Source: Haliea sp. E1-2-M8 (GTDB lineage: Bacteria; Pseudomonadota; Gammaproteobacteria; Pseudomonadales; Halieaceae). Taken from it: a stretch of DNA of 64,000 bases. Below the pieces are notes generated by a model. That model was not told the origin of the DNA. It did no database searches and worked only from the letters and a program-made list of their open reading frames with translations. Shown here in pieces: positions 1 through 9,324 of this stretch (positions are counted from its first letter, which is position 1; each line of letters begins with the position of its first letter). Both the position numbers and the translations under genes were made by a program. The stretch spans positions 62,001-126,000 of the forward strand of contig NZ_JAUTDR010000001.1 in NCBI RefSeq assembly GCF_030649675.1. Direction: 5' to 3'.

Positions 1-1287
<1,287 letters not shown>

Positions 1288-1311
1288 GGCACTGCTGAAG
1301 AGGGTCTGGAG

Positions 1312-1740
1312 ATGGTAATGACAATTCACTGCGACATCGTCAGCGCGGAAGAGGAAATCTTTTCCGGGCTGGTGGAAATGCTGGTGGCCACCGCCGACCT
1401 CGGTGAAATGGGTGTGACCTACGGCCACGCCCCGCTGCTGTCAGCCCTGATCCCGGGCCCGGTTCGCATCGTCAAGCAGGGCGGCGAGGAAGAGGTGTAC
1501 TACGTGTCGGGCGGCTTTATTGAAGTGCAGCCCGGGGTGGTCTCCATCCTTGCCGACGCTGCTCTGCGTGCCGGTGACGTCGACGAGGCCGCTGCGGAGG
1601 AGGCCCGCCGTGAAGCGGTCCATACCCTGACCAACCAGTCGGGCGATTTCGACTACGGCCGGGCCTCAGCGCAGCTCGCCGAAGCCGCCGCTCAGCTCGC
1701 CACCTTGCGCAAGATGCGCAATCGCGCTGGACGCGGCTGA
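1312..1740 (+). CDS. atpC: F1Fo ATP synthase subunit epsilon
   Basis: Central-stalk subunit that couples rotation to catalysis and can inhibit ATP hydrolysis. The 142 residues match the family length (E. coli 139). An N-terminal beta-sandwich carries the conserved stretches GHAPLLSALIPG and VSGGFIEVQPG, and a C-terminal helical hairpin ends in LRKMRNRAG. The start at ATGGTAATGACAATT mirrors the E. coli MAMTYHLD start; an ATG two codons later is possible. It is the last gene of the atp operon, and an 88-base gap with a strong hairpin separates it from glmU. Confidence 0.96.
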   Translation: MVMTIHCDIVSAEEEIFSGLVEMLVATADLGEMGVTYGHAPLLSALIPGPVRIVKQGGEEEVYYVSGGFIEVQPGVVSILADAALRAGDVDEAAAEEARREAVHTLTNQSGDFDYGRASAQLAEAAAQLATLRKMRNRAGRG

Positions 1741-1759
1741 GTCGAGAGATTCGCCTCCG

Positions 1760-1779
1760 GGCCTCGGATTCCCGGGGCC
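1760..1779 (+). terminator. Hairpin after the atp operon
   Basis: GGCCTCGG, a 4-base loop (ATTC), then CCGGGGCC form an 8-bp stem with one G-T pair, 20 bases after the atpC stop. No T-run follows, so this may be a weak or factor-assisted terminator, or a processing hairpin ahead of glmU. Confidence 0.4.
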
Positions 1780-1827
1780 GAATGGGTTATCCTGCGCTTC
1801 AGGTTTTCCTGAGAACGGGGCACCGCA

Positions 1828-3195
1828 ATGTCTCTAGAAGTCGTCATCCTGGCAGCGGGCCAGGGCTCGCGCATGCGTTCAAGCCTGCCCAAGGTGCTGC
1901 ACCTGTTGGCGGGCAAGCCACTGCTTGCGCATGTCATCGACAGCGCGCAACAGCTGTCCCCCACCGCCATTCATGTGGTTGTCGGCCACGGTGCCGAACA
2001 GGTCCGCTCCGTTTTTGGCGAGCAGGCGCTGTTCTGGATTGAGCAGCGGCAGCAGCTCGGCACCGGTCATGCGGTACTGCAGGCCCTGCCCGCTATTGGC
2101 GAGGGGAGCACAGTGCTCGTGCTGTACGGCGATGTGCCACTGGTGTCTCCTGGTATTCTGCAGGCCCTGGTGGCTGCCGCCGCGGGGGCGCCGGCTTTGC
2201 TGACAGCCACATTGGAAGATCCCGCGGGTTACGGTCGTGTCCTGCGTGACGCCGACGGTGCTTTCATGGCGGTAGTGGAACACAAGGATGCCACCGACTC
2301 CGAGCGCGGGGTGCGGGAGGTCAACACCGGCATCCTGGCAGCACCCGCCAGTCTGCTGCACCGCTACCTGCCCAGCGTGGACAACAGCAATCAACAGCAG
2401 GAATACTATCTTCCCGATGTCCTCTCGCTTGCCGTGGCTGACGGCGTGCCGGTGCAAACCGCCTCCGCCGCCAATCCGCTGGAGGTAATGGGCGTCAACG
2501 ACCAGTTGCAGCTCAGCCGTTTGGAGCGCGAATTGCAGCGGCAGCGTGCCGAGGCGCTGATGCAGGCGGGAGTCAGGCTGGCGGATCCCGCCCGGATTGA
2601 CATCCGCGGCAGCCTGCAATGTGGCCAGGATGTGTTTATCGATGTGAACTGCGTGTTTGCCGGCGAGGTGGTTTTGGGTGATGGCGTGTCCATAGGCCCC
2701 AACTGTGTCCTCCAGGACGCCACTGTGGGTGAGGGCAGCGAAATCTGCGCCATGAGTCACCTGGAGTCCGCCAGCGTGGGCAGTGCCTGTAATGTCGGGC
2801 CCTATGCCAGGTTGCGGCCCGGCACCCGCCTGGGTGATCAGGCCAGAGTGGGCAATTTTGTCGAGACCAAAAAAGCCAATATAGGCGTCGGCAGCAAGGT
2901 CAATCACCTGTCCTATGTCGGCGATTGTGAGATGGGTGCTGGGGTCAATGTTGGCGCCGGAACCATTACCTGCAATTATGACGGGGTCAACAAGCATATT
3001 ACCCGTATCGGCGATGGCGCATTTGTGGGTTCCAACGCGACACTGGTGGCCCCGGTAGAGATTGGCGCCGACGGCTTTGTGGCCGCGGGCTCCACCATAA
3101 CCCGCCCGGTTGCCACCGGGGAGCTGGCGGTGGGGCGTGGCAAGCAGCGCAATATTCAGGGCTGGACGCGGCCGGGCAAAACAGACAAGGACTGA
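1828..3195 (+). CDS. glmU: Bifunctional UDP-GlcNAc pyrophosphorylase / glucosamine-1-phosphate acetyltransferase
   Basis: Makes UDP-N-acetylglucosamine from glucosamine-1-phosphate in two steps, feeding peptidoglycan and lipopolysaccharide synthesis in the cytoplasm. The 455 residues equal the usual length. The N-terminal nucleotidyltransferase shows LAAGQGSRM at residues 8-16 with K22, and LGTGHAV around residue 78. From about residue 250 the left-handed beta-helix begins, with hexapeptide-type repeats and the acetyltransferase segments NHLSYVGDCEMG and GAGTITCNYDG. glmS follows after 3 bases, so the two are co-transcribed; the atp-glmU-glmS order is common in gammaproteobacteria. Confidence 0.97.
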   Translation: MSLEVVILAAGQGSRMRSSLPKVLHLLAGKPLLAHVIDSAQQLSPTAIHVVVGHGAEQVRSVFGEQALFWIEQRQQLGTGHAVLQALPAIGEGSTVLVLYGDVPLVSPGILQALVAAAAGAPALLTATLEDPAGYGRVLRDADGAFMAVVEHKDATDSERGVREVNTGILAAPASLLHRYLPSVDNSNQQQEYYLPDVLSLAVADGVPVQTASAANPLEVMGVNDQLQLSRLERELQRQRAEALMQAGVRLADPARIDIRGSLQCGQDVFIDVNCVFAGEVVLGDGVSIGPNCVLQDATVGEGSEICAMSHLESASVGSACNVGPYARLRPGTRLGDQARVGNFVETKKANIGVGSKVNHLSYVGDCEMGAGVNVGAGTITCNYDGVNKHITRIGDGAFVGSNATLVAPVEIGADGFVAAGSTITRPVATGELAVGRGKQRNIQGWTRPGKTDKD

Positions 3196-3198
3196 AAC

Positions 3199-5028
3199 AT
3201 GTGTGGAATTGTTGCCGCGGCGGCCCGTCGCGAAGTCTCTGAAATCCTGCTTGAAGGGCTGCGGCGGCTGGAATACCGGGGCTATGATTCCGCCGGTATG
3301 GCGCTGATCGACAGCGACCACAACCTGCTGTTGCACAAGCGCCAGGGCAAGGTCGCGGAGCTGGAGCAGGCCCAGGCCATGGACCCCAAGTACGGCTGCG
3401 TTGGTATCGCCCACACCCGCTGGGCGACCCACGGCGTACCCTCCGCGGTAAACGCACACCCGCACCTCTCGGGCCAGCGGGTCGCCGTGGTGCACAATGG
3501 GATTATCGAAAACCATGCTGAGCTGCGCGCCGAACTGCAGGCGAGCGGCTACGAATTTCAGTCAGGGACGGACACGGAGGTGATCGTGCACCTGCTGCAT
3601 CGGGAGCTGGAATCGGGCCGCAGCCTGCAACAGGCGATGCTGGCGGTAGTCCCCCGTTTGCAGGGGGCCTATGCCCTGGCCGCCATCGATGCAGAGCACC
3701 CCGATGAGGTGGTCGGCACCCGCGAGGGCAGCCCCCTGGTAGTCGGTGTGGGCATTGGTGAGTACTTCCTCGCCTCCGACCAGTTGGCACTGCGGCAAGT
3801 GACGGACCGTTTCATCTATCTGGAAGAGGGTGACCTGGTCCGGATTACGGCGACCTCCCTGCAAATCACCAACGTCGCCGGGGAGCCGGTGCAGCGCAAG
3901 ATGTCGATGATCTCGTCGGTGGAGGAGAGCACAGGGCTGGGTAATTTCGAGCACTACATGCTCAAGGAAATCTACGAACAGCCCCGGGCCCTGGCTGACA
4001 CCATTCCCGTCGCCGGTGCCCGCGAAATCGAAGACAGCGTTTTTGGCGCCGATGCCGGCGCCATTTTCGATCAGGTCAAGGCTGTGCAGATCGTCGCCTG
4101 CGGCACCAGCTATCATGCGGGCATGGTCGCTCGCTACTGGCTGGAGGAACTGGCCGGTATTCCCTGTGCGGTGGAGGTCGCCTCCGAGTTCCGCTACCGC
4201 AAGCGCGTGACTCATCCCGGTACCCTGCTGGTCACCGTGTCCCAGTCCGGTGAGACCGCCGATACCCTGGCCGCGCTGCGCAATGCCAATGAAGAAGCCT
4301 TTGTGGCGAGAATGGTGATCGCCAACGTGGATCACAGTTCCCTGGTGCGGGAGTCCGACCTGGTATTCCTGACCCGGGCCGGTACCGAAATCGGCGTGGC
4401 TTCGACCAAAGCCTTTACGACCCAGCTGGCGGCGTTCCTGATGCTGACCCTGGTGCTTGGCCGCAGGCACGCGCTGACACCGGCATTGGCTGCCGATATG
4501 GTTTCCGCGCTGCACAGTCTGCCGGACTATGTGGCGCAGACCCTGAGCCTGGACCCGGCAATCAAGCGCATGGCTTCCGCGTTTATTCCACGCCAGCATG
4601 CCCTGTTCCTGGGCCGTGGCATTCATTACCCGATTGCCATGGAAGGTGCGCTCAAGCTCAAGGAAATCTCCTACATCCACGCCGAGGCCTATCCTGCGGG
4701 CGAGTTGAAGCACGGGCCGCTGGCCCTGGTGGACGCGGATATGCCGGTGGTCGCCGTGGCGCCCGGCGACGAGCTGATGGAAAAGCTCAAGTCAAACCTG
4801 GAAGAAGTGCGCTCGCGTGGCGCCGAGCTCTATGTGTTTGCCGACAGCGAGGCCCACTTCGCCGACGAGCCCCGGGTTCACGTACTGGCGCTGCCGAGTT
4901 GCCCGGAGCTGCTCAAACCCATCGTCTACACGGTCGCCCTGCAGCTGCTCGCCTACCACGTCGCGGTACAGAAAGGGACGGACGTCGACAAGCCGCGGAA
5001 TCTGGCGAAGTCGGTGACGGTGGAGTAG
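3199..5028 (+). CDS. glmS: Glutamine-fructose-6-phosphate aminotransferase (isomerizing)
   Basis: First step of hexosamine synthesis: fructose-6-phosphate plus glutamine gives glucosamine-6-phosphate. The mature N-terminus is MCGIVAAAA, with Cys2 as the class II amidotransferase nucleophile. The glutaminase domain carries YRGYDSAGMAL and HTRWATHG. Two SIS domains follow, with ACGTSYHAG, VSQSGETADTL and AMEGALKLKE, and the protein ends in the family-typical DVDKPRNLAKSVTVE. The 609 residues equal the E. coli length. No ribozyme-like leader is possible, because the gene starts 3 bases after glmU. Confidence 0.98.
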   Translation: MCGIVAAAARREVSEILLEGLRRLEYRGYDSAGMALIDSDHNLLLHKRQGKVAELEQAQAMDPKYGCVGIAHTRWATHGVPSAVNAHPHLSGQRVAVVHNGIIENHAELRAELQASGYEFQSGTDTEVIVHLLHRELESGRSLQQAMLAVVPRLQGAYALAAIDAEHPDEVVGTREGSPLVVGVGIGEYFLASDQLALRQVTDRFIYLEEGDLVRITATSLQITNVAGEPVQRKMSMISSVEESTGLGNFEHYMLKEIYEQPRALADTIPVAGAREIEDSVFGADAGAIFDQVKAVQIVACGTSYHAGMVARYWLEELAGIPCAVEVASEFRYRKRVTHPGTLLVTVSQSGETADTLAALRNANEEAFVARMVIANVDHSSLVRESDLVFLTRAGTEIGVASTKAFTTQLAAFLMLTLVLGRRHALTPALAADMVSALHSLPDYVAQTLSLDPAIKRMASAFIPRQHALFLGRGIHYPIAMEGALKLKEISYIHAEAYPAGELKHGPLALVDADMPVVAVAPGDELMEKLKSNLEEVRSRGAELYVFADSEAHFADEPRVHVLALPSCPELLKPIVYTVALQLLAYHVAVQKGTDVDKPRNLAKSVTVE

Positions 5029-5082
5029 GGCGCTGCGGGAATTCGCCCAGCCGACCCGGTCTCCGGCACTTTTCAGTCGGAG

Positions 5083-5433
5083 TTATTCCGGCAGTAGCAT
5101 CATGTATACCTTGCGCACTTTTTCCACGACTTCTGCGGAGCCTTTCCAGCCTTTCGGAAAGACCCAGCTATCGCCGGCTCGAACCTCGGTGACCTTCCCG
5201 GATTCAGAGGTGAATCGCCAGTGACCCTCGAGCAGGTGACAGAATTCGGTGACGTCCAGATCCAGCTGTAGCGTGCCGGGCTCGCACTCCCACGTACCTG
5301 CAATCATATTGTCCTGTTTGAAAAAGCCTTTGTCGGTCTGTGTCGGCAAGGGGCCAACCGGCTCTCCAAACGAATCTGTCAATGCCAGGTCTGTGAGGGA
5401 GGCGCACTGGTGTTGAACACTGATTTCGGGCAT
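5083..5433 (-). CDS. Small cupin-domain protein (DUF861/Cupin_3 type)
   Basis: A 116-residue single-domain cupin. The beta-barrel core is visible from about residue 47 (GTWECEPGTLQLDLD) to the end, with EFCHLLEGHWRFTSESG and the closing GDSWVFPKGWKGSAEVVEK. Members of this family resemble ureidoglycine aminohydrolase and EutQ, and small Cupin_3 proteins often sit in amine or polyamine catabolic clusters. No function can be assigned from sequence. Its 3' end faces glmS, and its 5' end is divergent from the spermidine-dehydrogenase-like gene; the 189-base gap between them carries the shared 20-bp element. It is therefore probably the left edge of the accessory island. Confidence 0.8.
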   Translation of the reverse strand: MPEISVQHQCASLTDLALTDSFGEPVGPLPTQTDKGFFKQDNMIAGTWECEPGTLQLDLDVTEFCHLLEGHWRFTSESGKVTEVRAGDSWVFPKGWKGSAEVVEKVRKVYMMLLPE

Positions 5434-5495
5434 TTCCGAAGCTCTCCAATTCTGAATTCAGTGAAATTCTACGTCAGGGTGTGCCTGCATCGCTA

Positions 5496-5515
5496 CCTGG
5501 CCCATCGGCTCGGAG
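5496..5515. promoter_or_regulatory. Candidate operator, copy 1 of a shared 20-bp element
   Basis: Reads CCTGGCCC then ATCGGCTCGGAG. It differs from the element at 13325-13344 at one of 20 positions. Both copies lie in the gap between divergently transcribed genes of the same island, here between the cupin and the spermidine-dehydrogenase-like gene. Upstream, the pattern CCTG..AT..CGCT also recurs with small spacing differences. The identity is seen directly; binding by a regulator is inference. Confidence 0.5.
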
Positions 5516-5622
5516 ATCAGGGAAAAACCGGTAACTCCCGGTTGCCTCCTGCACTGTCAGCCGTGATGATAAGGAAGCTTGGCTGTGAGTCCGCTGCTCC
5601 CGGCAAAAATGAGGACTAACGC

Positions 5623-7542
5623 GTGGTGAATAAAAAGACAGACACAGAACTTGGTATGGACGCGGTTATTACACGCCGCGATCTGATCCACGACGCCGGC
5701 ATGGCGGCGCTGGCAATGGCGTTGTGTCCGTCTATTGTTGCCGCAGCGCCGGAGAAACCGGCGCCGGCCGCGAGCTCCCCGTCCGCCGCCGATTACCCTC
5801 CGGTCCGAACGGGCATGCGCGGGTCCCACCCGGGCGCCTTCGAGTCCGCCCATGCACTCGCCCGGGAGGGTCGCAGCTTTCCCGAGCCCGTCGATCTGGA
5901 CCAGCACTTTGACCTGGTGATCGTCGGTGCGGGTATCTCAGGACTGGCTGCGGCACGCTTTTACCAGCAGCGTTTCGGTGCGGACAGGCGGATCCTCCTG
6001 CTTGAGAACCACGATGATTTCGGCGGCCATGCGCGGCGCAACGAGTTCCACCAGGCCGGGCGCATGGTGCTGTCGATGGGTGGTACCCACAACCTCGAAT
6101 GGTGGGATTTCAGCGCAACGGTGCAGGAGTTCCTGAAAGACCACGGCGTCGATGTGGATTTGATGCGCGAACGGAAACAGTTCCACTACGGCGACACCGC
6201 GCCCAACAGCCCCGCAATGTGGTTCGATGCCGCAACGTATGGTGAAAACCGCCTGGTCGTCAACTGCGATCTGACCGCGCGCCTCGACTCCACGACGATC
6301 GATCAGATGCCGATCTCCGAGGCGGGTCGCGAGTCATTCAAGCACTTTTATGCCGCTCGCGAGGATCTGCTTGAGCACCTCGACGAGGCGCAAGCTGAAG
6401 ACTACCTGCGCAGCATTTCCTACCCGGAGTTCCTGCGCCGCCATGGCGGCCTCACGGAGGACGCCGTTCAGCTTTTCGCCAAGCTGGAGCACGGCGGCTG
6501 GGGCGTCGAGATGCGTGCGCTCTCGGCGCAGGAGGCGATGGAGAGCGGCTTTCCTGGGGTGCACCTGCTGGGTGGAAGCTGGGACGGGGAGGGCTGGGAC
6601 TATCCCGTAGCCATGTGGCCGGATGGCAACGCCAGCCTGGCGCGGCTGCAGGTGGCTACGTTGATCCCGGGGGTCGCGCCCGGTACCACGGCCGCTAACG
6701 TGGCAGTGGCGCGCTTCAATTACGCCGAGCTCGATCGCCCCGGGAATCCCGTGCGCCTGCGACTGAATTCGACGGTGATCAATACCGCGAATACGGAAGA
6801 CGGCGTTGCCGTGAGCTATATCAACGACGGCAAGGTGTTGCGGGTTACCGCAGGGCACTGCGTGCTCGCCTGCTATCACAGTATCATCCCGCACCTGTGC
6901 CCTGAGCTGCCGCAGTCCCAGCGCGAAGCGCTTGAGTATCAGGTAAAGCACCCCCTGTTGTTGACCAACGTGCTTATCCGCAACACCGACGCTCTCGATA
7001 CGCTCGGTATTGACGGTGTGCGTTGCCCGGGTCGCCTCATGGAGCGTCTGTTTACCTTTCGTGGCATCAACACCGGGGGTTACGAGCACGCCATTGATGA
7101 CTCCGGCCCGGTAGCGCTGGTCTTCTGGGGCAGTATTTCGCCGCCGGCGGACGCCGTGGACATCAAGAGTCAGTTACGTGCGTCGCGGGCTATCATGCTG
7201 GGTATGAGCTTTGAGGACTACGAGCGCGAGGTGCGCACGGTGCTCGACGGTCTGCTTGGTCCCGCGGGCTTCGATGTGCGGCGCGACATCCTGGCCATTA
7301 CCGTCAACCGCTGGCCGCATGGTTATGCCTACGAGTATCTCGACCTCTGGGATCCGGACTGGCCCGAGGACGAGGCGCCCCACGAGATCGCCCGCAAGCC
7401 GTTCGGCAGGATCGCGATCGCCAATACCGATGCGGCCGCGACCGCCTACACACACACTGCGATTGAGCAGGCCTGGCGTGCAGTGCAGGGGTTGCCGACG
7501 CGACGCCCCGCCGGTTTCAGTGAAGACCCGGGACAGCCATGA
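5623..7542 (+). CDS. Spermidine dehydrogenase-like FAD-dependent oxidoreductase, probable Tat export
   Basis: A 639-residue flavoprotein. The N-terminus has TRRDLIHDAG followed by a hydrophobic stretch ending in AAA (about residues 18-42), a plausible Tat signal. The FAD-binding Rossmann segment VIVGAGISGLAAARFY lies at about residues 97-115 and is followed by the family-typical ENHDDFGGHARRNEF. This combination resembles SpdH of Pseudomonas, a spermidine dehydrogenase that cleaves polyamines oxidatively in the cell envelope. Substrate identity is not provable from sequence. The chosen GTG start has GAGG eight bases upstream; a second GTG and an ATG at 5656 are alternatives. The stop overlaps the next gene (ATGA), implying translational coupling. 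Confidence 0.8.
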   Translation: MVNKKTDTELGMDAVITRRDLIHDAGMAALAMALCPSIVAAAPEKPAPAASSPSAADYPPVRTGMRGSHPGAFESAHALAREGRSFPEPVDLDQHFDLVIVGAGISGLAAARFYQQRFGADRRILLLENHDDFGGHARRNEFHQAGRMVLSMGGTHNLEWWDFSATVQEFLKDHGVDVDLMRERKQFHYGDTAPNSPAMWFDAATYGENRLVVNCDLTARLDSTTIDQMPISEAGRESFKHFYAAREDLLEHLDEAQAEDYLRSISYPEFLRRHGGLTEDAVQLFAKLEHGGWGVEMRALSAQEAMESGFPGVHLLGGSWDGEGWDYPVAMWPDGNASLARLQVATLIPGVAPGTTAANVAVARFNYAELDRPGNPVRLRLNSTVINTANTEDGVAVSYINDGKVLRVTAGHCVLACYHSIIPHLCPELPQSQREALEYQVKHPLLLTNVLIRNTDALDTLGIDGVRCPGRLMERLFTFRGINTGGYEHAIDDSGPVALVFWGSISPPADAVDIKSQLRASRAIMLGMSFEDYEREVRTVLDGLLGPAGFDVRRDILAITVNRWPHGYAYEYLDLWDPDWPEDEAPHEIARKPFGRIAIANTDAAATAYTHTAIEQAWRAVQGLPTRRPAGFSEDPGQP

Positions 7543-9137
7543 GCACTGCCAGCAAGGTGCCGATAGAACCCTGGATGCAGGAAACCCTCCGCGAAGGTTT
7601 TGCGCACCTGTCTGCAGGGCGCCCCAGCGAGGCATCGGCCTGCTGTAAACGTCTGCTTGGCGCCAAGGGCGATCTCGTCGAGGCGCATTTCCTCGTCGGG
7701 CTGATCGCCCTCGAACTCAAGCAGACCTGGCGTGCGGTTCAGGCCTTTGGCTCCGTGACCAGGCTACAGCCAGGTCATGCGGCTGCCTGGGCGAATCTTG
7801 CCCGCCTGTTCATGCAGGCGGGCCAGTCTGCCCGGGCGGACGCGGCGCTGGCCAAGGCAGTCGAACACAACGACGGCAACCCGACCGTGATGGATCTGAT
7901 CGGGACCGTGCATGGCCTCCTGGGTGATCAGCAAGAGGCAGGGGAATGGATCGCCCGCGCCCTCGAACAGCGGCCCGATAGTATCCCCTTCCTTCTTAAC
8001 CAGGCCAACAATCACATGTTCCTCGATCGCATAGAGGAAGCGGAAGCCGACCTGGAACGGGTGCTGGCGCAGAGCCCCTCGCATCCCAATGCGCACTGGC
8101 TCTGGTCCGGACTGAGGCGAGTGCAGGGTCGGGAACACGTCGAGCAACTCGAGCGGCTGATCGGCGATGAGTCGCAAAATCCCCGCTCGCTCGCCTTTCT
8201 CTGCTATGCGCTGGGCAAGGAGCTTGAGGATCTCGAGGACTGGGACCCGGCTTTCGAGGCCTTTGCGCGCGGCGCCCGCGCACGGCGCAAGACCATCGAT
8301 TTCGACGAGGCGGCGGAGGACCAGATGTACCAGGCATTTGCCGACACTTTCACTGAGTCCTGGTTATATGATGGTGCGCGGGGGCATGACGACCCGGCGC
8401 CGATCTTCGTGGTCGGCCAGCCGCGCACAGGCACCACGCTCGTGGAGCGTATCATCACCAGTCATTCGCAGGTGCATTCGGCGGGAGAGCTGAAACAGTT
8501 CGGGCACTGTGTTCGCCGTATGGGAGACTACCGCGAGCCTCGGCGCCAGTCCGCGAAGCTCGCGGAAATCGGCGCGGCGATCGACCCGGAGCAACTGGGC
8601 AAGGCTTATTTGCAGGCGACCCGCAAACTGCAGGGAACACAACCGCGCTTCGTCGACAAGTTGCCCCCCAACTACCTCTACCTGCCTTTGATCCTGAAAG
8701 CCCTGCCCAGGGCGAAGATCGTGCACTTGCGCCGCGACCCCATGGATGCCTGTTTCGCAAGCTTCAAGCAACTCTTTGCCGATGCCTATCCACATTCCTA
8801 CGACCAGGCTGAGATGGCGCGCCATCACGCGCGCTACTACCATCTCATGGCGACCTGGCGAGACCGCTTCGGCGACCGTTTCTTTGACATTTCCTACGAA
8901 GACACGGCCGCCAACCTCGAGCCGAATGCCCGCGCGCTTATCGACTTCCTGGAGCTGCCCTGGGAGGAGGCCTGCCTCTCGTTCCACGAGCAGAAAGCAG
9001 CGGTCACCACGGCGAGCGTGGTGCAGGTGCGTGAGCCAGCGCACACGCGCTCCGTCGGTCGCTGGCGTCGCTATGCGGAGCGGCTCTCGACCATGCGCGA
9101 CACGCTGGCTGCCAAAGGTGTCCCGGAAAGCCTCTGA
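7539..9137 (+). CDS. TPR-repeat sulfotransferase family protein
   Basis: A 532-residue two-domain protein. The first half (about residues 20-240) is made of tetratricopeptide-like helices, for example AWANLARLFMQAGQSARAD. The second half is a Sulfotransfer-type domain: the PAPS 5'-phosphosulfate loop VGQPRTGTTLVERII at about residues 291-305, and KIVHLRRDPMDACFASF near residue 392 as the 3'-phosphate site. Such proteins use PAPS or act as protein or metabolite sulfotransferases; the acceptor is unknown. The start ATG overlaps the stop of the upstream flavoprotein, so the two genes are expressed together. No signal peptide is seen, so the protein is probably cytoplasmic. Confidence 0.85.
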   Translation: MSTASKVPIEPWMQETLREGFAHLSAGRPSEASACCKRLLGAKGDLVEAHFLVGLIALELKQTWRAVQAFGSVTRLQPGHAAAWANLARLFMQAGQSARADAALAKAVEHNDGNPTVMDLIGTVHGLLGDQQEAGEWIARALEQRPDSIPFLLNQANNHMFLDRIEEAEADLERVLAQSPSHPNAHWLWSGLRRVQGREHVEQLERLIGDESQNPRSLAFLCYALGKELEDLEDWDPAFEAFARGARARRKTIDFDEAAEDQMYQAFADTFTESWLYDGARGHDDPAPIFVVGQPRTGTTLVERIITSHSQVHSAGELKQFGHCVRRMGDYREPRRQSAKLAEIGAAIDPEQLGKAYLQATRKLQGTQPRFVDKLPPNYLYLPLILKALPRAKIVHLRRDPMDACFASFKQLFADAYPHSYDQAEMARHHARYYHLMATWRDRFGDRFFDISYEDTAANLEPNARALIDFLELPWEEACLSFHEQKAAVTTASVVQVREPAHTRSVGRWRRYAERLSTMRDTLAAKGVPESL

Positions 9138-9247
9138 TGTGGATGGCGCAACGCTCAGCAACGGTGCACGCACTGTTCCGGTGAGGTGCATACTGTCCCT
9201 GTAGGCTGCGAAGCATCAGATTCTGCCTGAACTATAGTCAGTAGCAG

Positions 9248-9276
9248 TTTACAAAAGCGTCATTTTTCACTACTTT
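9248..9276 (+). promoter_or_regulatory. Possible sigma70-type promoter for the TonB receptor gene
   Basis: TTTACA, 17 bases, then TACTTT, inside an unusually AT-rich patch 49 bases upstream of the receptor ATG. The match to consensus is moderate. The 187-base gap between the sulfotransferase and the receptor holds no other gene-like signal. Confidence 0.35.
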
Positions 9277-9324
9277 TAATGAAAATAATGTGCGCGTGTC
9301 GGAAAGACCGCGGAGGAGAAAAGC

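Noticed and set aside
1879-3516. A 545-codon minus-strand open frame opposite glmU and glmS
   Set aside because: It spans two certain genes and its composition is typical of GC-rich shadows.
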